Shown piece by piece: positions 58,131 to 64,000 of a DNA stretch of 64,000 nt. The notes under the pieces were generated by a model. The model searched no databases. It worked only from the letters and a program-made list of their open reading frames with translations, and was not told the origin of the DNA. The translations under genes were made by a program, and so were the position numbers. Origin of the DNA: an uncultured Alphaproteobacteria bacterium (GTDB lineage: Bacteria > Pseudomonadota > Alphaproteobacteria > Methylaequorales > Methylaequoraceae); NCBI GenBank assembly GCA_902522465.1, contig CABYVV010000001.1:26060-90059 (forward strand). The letters run 5' to 3'. The first letter of the stretch is position 1; each line of letters begins with the position of its first letter.

Positions 58131-58513
58131 AGAAAAAATATAAAGTTTCAGTTTTTGTAGAACCAATTTACCTAGAGGATCATTCAGATCCACATGAAGA
58201 TAATTACCTTTGGGCCTACAGAGTTAAAATTAAAAATAATGAGGAAGAAAAAATTAAACTGATCAGTAGACATTGGAAAATTTTTGATTCTAATGGGAAT
58301 CATAAAGAAGTTAAAGGCAAAGGGGTAGTTGGAGAGCAACCAACCATCGAGCCAGGAGATGAATTTGAATATACAAGTGGAACACCATTGAAGACCAGTT
58401 CTGGATTAATGCATGGTAGTTACCAGATGCAAAGTTTTGATGGAAAAGAATTTGAAGTTTCAATACCGGCGTTTTCTTTAGACATTCCAGATAAAGAAAA
58501 TAAATTAAATTAA
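58127..58513 (+). CDS. apaG: Co2+/Mg2+ efflux protein ApaG
   Basis: SDPHEDNYLWAYRVKIKNN..LISRHWKIFDSNGNHKEVKGKGVVGEQPTIEPGDEFEYTSGTPL..MHGSYQM. Confidence 0.96.
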   Translation: MKKKYKVSVFVEPIYLEDHSDPHEDNYLWAYRVKIKNNEEEKIKLISRHWKIFDSNGNHKEVKGKGVVGEQPTIEPGDEFEYTSGTPLKTSSGLMHGSYQMQSFDGKEFEVSIPAFSLDIPDKENKLN

Positions 58514-58517
58514 TCGC

Positions 58518-59966
58518 ATGGAAAATTTAAAGTCTTCTTTTTTTATAGTAGGAAATTTATTAGTTTTTTTTTCAATTTATTCATTTATTCCTGGGGTAGT
58601 AGACTATTTTTACGGTGGAACAGACTGGGTTGTATTCTTTGTTATTTCAATTGTCTGCTTATTCACAGGTTTGAATGTGTCTTTTATATTTAAAAGAAAG
58701 GACAAGGATGTTGAAGTGTTATCAGCATTTCTCCTTACATTAATTTCTTGGTTATTACTAACTTTCATAGGTGCCTTGCCTTTTTATTTGGGATCAACTG
58801 CATTATCACTCCCTGACTCACTTTTCGAGTCAATGTCAGGTCTCACTACTACTGGAGCAACGGTTATACAAAATCTTGATACAACCTCAGAATCAATCTT
58901 AATTTGGAGAGCTATGCTTCAATGGCTTGGAGGCATTGGTATAATTGTGATTGCTATTGCTATATTTCCAATATTAAAAATCGGAGGCATGCAACTTTTT
59001 CAGAGTGAATTCAGTTCAAAAGAAGAGAAAGTTCTTCCAAGAACAACAAAAATAGCTACAGGTATAGGTTTGGTTTATTTGTTCTTGACGTTATTGTGTT
59101 CACTTTTACTCCATTTTTCAGGCATGAGTTATTTTGATAGCATTGCACATGGAATGACAATAATAGCAACCGGTGGATTTTCCACAAAAAATATGTCCAT
59201 TGGATTTTTCGACTCAATTTATACTGAATTAGTAACTATAAGTTTTATGATTTTATCTTCACTTCCTTTTATTTTGCTATTTCAATCATTAAGAGGTAAG
59301 CTTTCAGAATTATTCTTGAATTCACAAGTTCAATTTTTTTGTATTGTCATTACAACAGTCACTGTAATTGTAGCATTTTGGCTGAAAAGATATTACGAGG
59401 TTGATTTTCTTCAATCTTTAAGAATTTCAGCTTTTGCTGTTGTATCAATTTCTACAGGAAGTGGTTTTAGTACTTATGATTTTAGTGTTTGGGGCACATT
59501 TACTACATTGCTATTTCTTTTTTTAATGCTAATTGGAGGCTGCTCAGGATCATCAAGTTGTGGGTTAAAAATTTTTAGAGTACAGATTTTAATTAAATCT
59601 GCGTTAACGTTAATAAAAAGAATAATCCAACCTAGAGGTGTCTTTATTTCTACTTATAATGATAGAGAAATCAGTGAAGATGTTCTAAATTCTGTCACTG
59701 GTTACTTTTTTTTATATATTTTTGTTTTTGCAACATTGAGTTTAATATTAGCATTCGATGGCCAAGAAATAGTTACATCTTTATCCGGCGCAGCAGCAAC
59801 TTTAGCAAATGTTGGTCCGGGTCTTAACGAAACAATAGGTCCAAGTGGAAACTATTCTTCAATTTCTAACTTTACAAAAATTTTTTTATGTTTGGGAATG
59901 CTAGTCGGAAGATTGGAACTTTTTCCGATACTAATACTGCTCTCACCTCAACTTTGGAAAAGATAA
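58518..59966 (+). CDS. trkH: Potassium uptake transporter TrkH/TrkG family
   Basis: SLFESMSGLTTTGATVIQNLDTTSESILIWRAMLQWLGGIGIIV; GGCSGSSSCGLKIFR; 482 aa membrane protein. Confidence 0.95.
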   Translation: MENLKSSFFIVGNLLVFFSIYSFIPGVVDYFYGGTDWVVFFVISIVCLFTGLNVSFIFKRKDKDVEVLSAFLLTLISWLLLTFIGALPFYLGSTALSLPDSLFESMSGLTTTGATVIQNLDTTSESILIWRAMLQWLGGIGIIVIAIAIFPILKIGGMQLFQSEFSSKEEKVLPRTTKIATGIGLVYLFLTLLCSLLLHFSGMSYFDSIAHGMTIIATGGFSTKNMSIGFFDSIYTELVTISFMILSSLPFILLFQSLRGKLSELFLNSQVQFFCIVITTVTVIVAFWLKRYYEVDFLQSLRISAFAVVSISTGSGFSTYDFSVWGTFTTLLFLFLMLIGGCSGSSSCGLKIFRVQILIKSALTLIKRIIQPRGVFISTYNDREISEDVLNSVTGYFFLYIFVFATLSLILAFDGQEIVTSLSGAAATLANVGPGLNETIGPSGNYSSISNFTKIFLCLGMLVGRLELFPILILLSPQLWKR

Positions 59967-59971
59967 ACCAA

Positions 59972-60877
59972 TTAAATTTCTTTTAAACACCAAAGTAAAA
60001 TAGCTTGATGGACATAGAGTCTATTTTCAGCTTCATTCCAGACGAGGGAATTTTCACCATCCATTACTTCATCTGTAACCTCACAACCCCTGTGTGCTGG
60101 CAAGCAATGAAGAAAAAAGGTCTTTTTGTTAGTCTTTGACAATAGTTCTTTATTGATTTGAAATTTTTTGAATTTTTTTAATCTCTCTGGACTGTTCTTC
60201 ATTCCCATTGAAACCCATGTATCTGTAACAACAACATCAGCATTTTTTACAGCTAAAATTGGATCATCAAAGAGCTTGATTTTAGAACTTTTAATTTTTT
60301 CAATAATTTCTTTTTTTGGAAAATTTCCAACCGGACAAGTAATATTTAAATTATAATTAAAATGTAAACATGAATGAATCCATGAGTTACAAACATTATT
60401 TCCGTCACCTACCCATGAAATATTAATTTTGTCTAATGATTTAAAATTTTCTTGGAGTGTCATTATATCTGCAAGGATTTGACATGGATGACTATCATCA
60501 GTTAAACCATTAATTATCGGAACAGTCGACAACTTACAAAGATCATAAATTTGTTTTTCATCGGACCCTCTGTATACGATTATATCAACATATCTAGACA
60601 AAACTTTGATAGTATCTTCAAGGGACTCTCCCCTCCCCAATTGAGTGTCAGCATGATCTAATATTACAACATCACCATCTAGTTGTTTCATACCCACCTC
60701 AAATGACACTCTTGTTCTAGTAGAAGGTTTCTCAAAGATCATTGCTAATATTTTTTTTTTACTAAACTTTATTTTTCTATAGTCTTTTTTTAATTGATGA
60801 CTTTTCTTTAAAATAGACTTCACCTGTGAACTTTTTAATTCATTTAAATTTAAAAAATGTCTAAATTTGTTGGTCAT
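59972..60877 (-). CDS. argF: Ornithine carbamoyltransferase
   Basis: MIFEKPSTRTRVSFEVGMKQLDG, DSHPCQILADIMTLQE, FLHCLPAHRGCEVTDEV. Confidence 0.96.
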   Translation of the reverse strand: MTNKFRHFLNLNELKSSQVKSILKKSHQLKKDYRKIKFSKKKILAMIFEKPSTRTRVSFEVGMKQLDGDVVILDHADTQLGRGESLEDTIKVLSRYVDIIVYRGSDEKQIYDLCKLSTVPIINGLTDDSHPCQILADIMTLQENFKSLDKINISWVGDGNNVCNSWIHSCLHFNYNLNITCPVGNFPKKEIIEKIKSSKIKLFDDPILAVKNADVVVTDTWVSMGMKNSPERLKKFKKFQINKELLSKTNKKTFFLHCLPAHRGCEVTDEVMDGENSLVWNEAENRLYVHQAILLWCLKEI

Positions 60878-60882
60878 ATGTT

Positions 60883-62046
60883 TTAAAAGTTTGAAAAAGC
60901 CTTATCAATTTTCTCTATCGCTTCTTCCACATGTTTCATTTCTAGTATTAGTGGAGGCAACATCCTAATTACATTTTGGCCGGCTTTTACAGTAAGCAAT
61001 TTTTCTTGTATCAAAGATTTTATCAAAATCTCGTTATTCTCAATAGCTTCTAAACCAATCATTAAACCAATACCTCTGACACCTGAAACAAGTTTGGGAA
61101 ATTTTGGGACAATTTCTTCTTTTAGTAATTTTCTTAGGTTGAAGCCTACCTCTCTTACATGATCAAGAAATTCTTCATTCAAAACAAAATTAAGCACCTC
61201 ATTAGCTACTGCCATCGCCAATGGATTTCCTCCAAATGTTGATCCATGTGATCCAAGTGACATTGATTTTGTTGTTTTATTATCTAACAAAAGAGCACCA
61301 ATAGGAAAACCACCACCTATTCCCTTTGCTATAGCAACAAGGTTTGGGTTTAGCTCTTTGACCCATTCTGTAGCAAGAAATTTTCCTGTTCTTCCTACAC
61401 CACATTGCACCTCATCAAAGAAAAGTAAAATATCATTATCTTTTGCAATTTTCTGTATTTCTCTGAGGTATTGCTTTGAAGCAGGTGTTATTCCTCCCTC
61501 CCCTTGGACTGTTTCTATCATTATAGCGGCTGTTTCTTTATCAATATTTTTTGATATTGCTTTACTATCATTAAATTTAACTTGTTTAAATCCCTTCAAA
61601 ATTGGTTCAAATCCCTCTGTTAATTTTGATTTTCCACTTGCTGAAATTGCCGCATATGTTCTTCCGTGAAATGCGTTTTTTGCACAAATTACCTTTGTCT
61701 TTTTAACATTCTTATTATTGAAATACTTTCTAATAACTTTTATACCGGCTTCCACTGCTTCAGTTCCAGAATTACAAAAGAAAACCGATTTCGCAAAAGA
61801 GTTGTTGGTTATCTTGTTTGCAACTTCCTGTTGATTACCAATTTTGAAAAGGTTTGAACAATGCCATATTTTTTCAGCTTGATCTTTTAAAGCAGATACT
61901 AGTGAAGGATGACTATGACCTAAACTTGTTACACCAATTCCACTTGTAAAATCAAGATATCTAGTTCCTTCTTTTGAATACAAATAAACCCCATCACCAT
62001 GATCAATTTCAATATTTAGAGGATTATATACACCTAAAATACTCAT
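60883..62046 (-). CDS. argD: Acetylornithine aminotransferase
   Basis: YLDFTSGIGVTSLGHSHPSLV, FFCNSGTEAVEAGIKV, LLFFDEVQCGVGRTGKFLA, HGSTFGGNPLAMAV. Confidence 0.95.
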   Translation of the reverse strand: MSILGVYNPLNIEIDHGDGVYLYSKEGTRYLDFTSGIGVTSLGHSHPSLVSALKDQAEKIWHCSNLFKIGNQQEVANKITNNSFAKSVFFCNSGTEAVEAGIKVIRKYFNNKNVKKTKVICAKNAFHGRTYAAISASGKSKLTEGFEPILKGFKQVKFNDSKAISKNIDKETAAIMIETVQGEGGITPASKQYLREIQKIAKDNDILLFFDEVQCGVGRTGKFLATEWVKELNPNLVAIAKGIGGGFPIGALLLDNKTTKSMSLGSHGSTFGGNPLAMAVANEVLNFVLNEEFLDHVREVGFNLRKLLKEEIVPKFPKLVSGVRGIGLMIGLEAIENNEILIKSLIQEKLLTVKAGQNVIRMLPPLILEMKHVEEAIEKIDKAFSNF

Positions 62047-62834
62047 TATGATCTAAGTCCATAACCTTTCTTAAAAATATGAATGGTTAATATTAGTAAA
62101 ATTAAATTACTGAGAAACATGATAACATAACCTATCATTAAATTACTATCACCTTGTCCTAAAAAACCAAACCTAAAGCCATCTATCATATAAAAGAATG
62201 GATTCCAACTTGCTAGAAAATGCCAAAATTCTGGCAGTCTATCTACAGTGTAAAACGTACCTGATAAGAAAGTTAGAGGCAAGATAATAAAATTTGTAAT
62301 TGATGCCATGTGATCAAACTTTTTTGCCCAAACACCGCATAAAATTCCTAGTAAAGATAATAAAAGTGAGGAAGAAAAAGCAAAGTAGAAAACAGTAAAA
62401 AAATTTTGAATGTTTATCGTGATAAAAAAATTAACTAAAATAAATACTGACAAACCTATTAATAACCCCCTGGTAACTCCACCTAATGCGTAAGAAAATG
62501 TTAATTCTAATTCTGAAACGGGTGGCATTAAGACATCAACAATATTTCCTTGAACTTTTGAAATTAAGATTGAAGAGGATGTGTTAGCAAAAGCATTCTG
62601 CATAATTGACATACATATTAATCCCGGTGCTAAAAATTCTGGGTAAGAGTAGTCACCACTCATCAAAAAATCTCTATCAATGGACAATGTAAAAATTAAA
62701 TAAAATAATATTGTTGTTACGGCAGGAGCTAATATTGTCTGTGCGAAAACATTAAAGAATCTCTTAACTTCTTTTTTGTAAAGAGTAAAAAAACCAATCC
62801 AATTGAAGCCTTTAAAACTTTTAATTTTATACAT
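62046..62834 (-). CDS. ABC-2 type transporter permease
   Basis: FAQTILAPAVTTILFYLIFTLSIDRD..YPEFLAPGLICMSIMQNAFANTSSSILISKVQGNIVDVLMPPVS; no adjacent ATPase. Confidence 0.88.
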   Translation of the reverse strand: MYKIKSFKGFNWIGFFTLYKKEVKRFFNVFAQTILAPAVTTILFYLIFTLSIDRDFLMSGDYSYPEFLAPGLICMSIMQNAFANTSSSILISKVQGNIVDVLMPPVSELELTFSYALGGVTRGLLIGLSVFILVNFFITINIQNFFTVFYFAFSSSLLLSLLGILCGVWAKKFDHMASITNFIILPLTFLSGTFYTVDRLPEFWHFLASWNPFFYMIDGFRFGFLGQGDSNLMIGYVIMFLSNLILLILTIHIFKKGYGLRS

Positions 62835-62877
62835 AAAATTTATATGACTATTTAATTTTTAATTTTAATATATAGTT

Positions 62878-63408
62878 ATGATATCTAATTATTTAAAAAC
62901 TTATTCAAATTATTATCTATCACGATACACAGTTACCAAAAAAAAGTTTGAAGAAATATTAAAAAAAAAAATAAATAAGGACTTTTTTCAAAATAAAATT
63001 ACGGAAGCTCAGAAAAACGAATTTATTTTAGAAATTGAAAGTGTAATAAAATATTTTAAAAGAATTGGAATGTTTAATGAAGAAAGACTTTTAGAAATAA
63101 CATTCCAGAATTACACTAATAAGGGATACTCCAAAAAAAAAATTAGTTATAAGCTAAGAGAGGCAAAATTTGATAATATCTTGTTATCAAATTTTTTAGA
63201 GACCAAATTCAATAATCAAGAATTTAGTGAACTACTAATTACAAATTATTTGAAAAAATCAAAAATTATTGAAAAACAAAAAAAATTAAACATTCCACAA
63301 AATCAACTTTTTGATAAAGTATTAAAAAAATTAGCAATTCAAGGATTTGACTATGAAAATTCGTTTAAAATATTACAAAAGTTAATTTCAAATGGAAAAT
63401 CTTTCTAA
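62878..63408 (+). CDS. recX: RecX family regulatory protein (divergent)
   Basis: NYYLSRYTVTKKKFEEILKKKINKD..YFKRIGMFNEERLLEITFQNYTNKGYSKKKISYKLREAKFD repeat layout. Confidence 0.65.
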   Translation: MISNYLKTYSNYYLSRYTVTKKKFEEILKKKINKDFFQNKITEAQKNEFILEIESVIKYFKRIGMFNEERLLEITFQNYTNKGYSKKKISYKLREAKFDNILLSNFLETKFNNQEFSELLITNYLKKSKIIEKQKKLNIPQNQLFDKVLKKLAIQGFDYENSFKILQKLISNGKSF

Positions 63409-64000
63409 AATTATAAAAGAATTTAACTTTGATCAAAATATCTCTTTTTTGGGTATATCAATATCTAATTTCTTTATATCAATTTTAATACTGTTAACAT
63501 TTATTTTATTAAAAGGAATAATAAAAAAAATAATTAAAAAAAAAATTTCGCTTTTTTTTAGGTTTTCAGAAAAAGAAATTAGAGACTCATTTCTCGATTC
63601 TATTGACAAACCCATTGGTTTTTTAGCGATTATAATTGGAATAACTATGGCTTCAAATTTTTTAGAAGCACCAGAAAAAATTTCATCATTCCTTAATAAT
63701 ATAAACCTCTCTTTGTTTACTATTCTTATATTCTGGCTGATAAGTAAAAGCATTCAACCACTGACTAAAAAAGTCAGAAATTTAAAATTTATATTTACTA
63801 AGGATTTATTGGATTGGTTCATCAGCGCAATCAAAATATTAATTTACATTCTTGGTTTCTGTGCTGTACTTGAATTGTGGGGAATAAGAGTTGGTCCAAT
63901 AATAGCTGGTCTTGGTCTGTTCGGTGTTGCTGTTGCATTAGGAGCCCAAGACTTATTTAAAAATTTGATTTCTGGTGTTTTAGTATTAGTAGAAAAACGT
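63392..64000 (+). CDS. MscS family mechanosensitive channel, truncated by window edge
   Basis: Open frame from ATG 63392: ...YILGFCAVLELWGIRVGPIIAGLGLFGVAVALGAQDLFKNLISGVLVLVEKR, classic MscS TM3 signature. Confidence 0.9.
   Translation, partial: MENLSKIIKEFNFDQNISFLGISISNFFISILILLTFILLKGIIKKIIKKKISLFFRFSEKEIRDSFLDSIDKPIGFLAIIIGITMASNFLEAPEKISSFLNNINLSLFTILIFWLISKSIQPLTKKVRNLKFIFTKDLLDWFISAIKILIYILGFCAVLELWGIRVGPIIAGLGLFGVAVALGAQDLFKNLISGVLVLVEKR

Overview
AT-rich bacterial chromosome segment, almost fully coding, probably from a streamlined, possibly marine, alphaproteobacterial methylotroph (taxonomy inferred from gene content only). Main blocks: (1) pyrD, DUF952, class I lysK; assimilatory sulfate reduction (DUF2849-cysI-DUF934, cysH-cysD-cysNC) flanking groESL, which has a perfect CIRCE element. 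(2) A hopanoid cluster (hpnB, hpnC, dxs, hpnD, hpnE, shc, hpnG, hpnH, ispH, hpnA). (3) A tetrahydromethanopterin/methylofuran C1 island (fhcCDB, PCD, mptG, mtdB, orfY, mch, orf5, orf7, fae, orf20, and mfn-like and DUF447 genes). (4) A lanthanide-type methanol oxidation island (SoxYZ-like, xoxF, cytochrome c, xoxJ, pseudoazurin, pqqABCDE, PQQ-associated ABC system). (5) metZ, apaG, trkH, argF, argD, an ABC-2 permease, recX and a partial mscS. Most notable observations: hpnC is split at an A12 tract and needs a -1 shift to restore its second catalytic motif; three genes (hpnC, hpnE, orfY) have no in-frame ATG/GTG/TTG upstream of conserved N-terminal sequence and appear to start at AUU/AUA; fhcA is missing from an otherwise canonical fhc operon; a structured double hairpin precedes xoxF; an ATTCAT/ATGAAT motif recurs upstream of both xoxF and pqqA; and an unannotated 24-aa ORF follows fae. 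No tRNA, rRNA, CRISPR or mobile element was seen. All calls come from reading the sequence; no database search was run.
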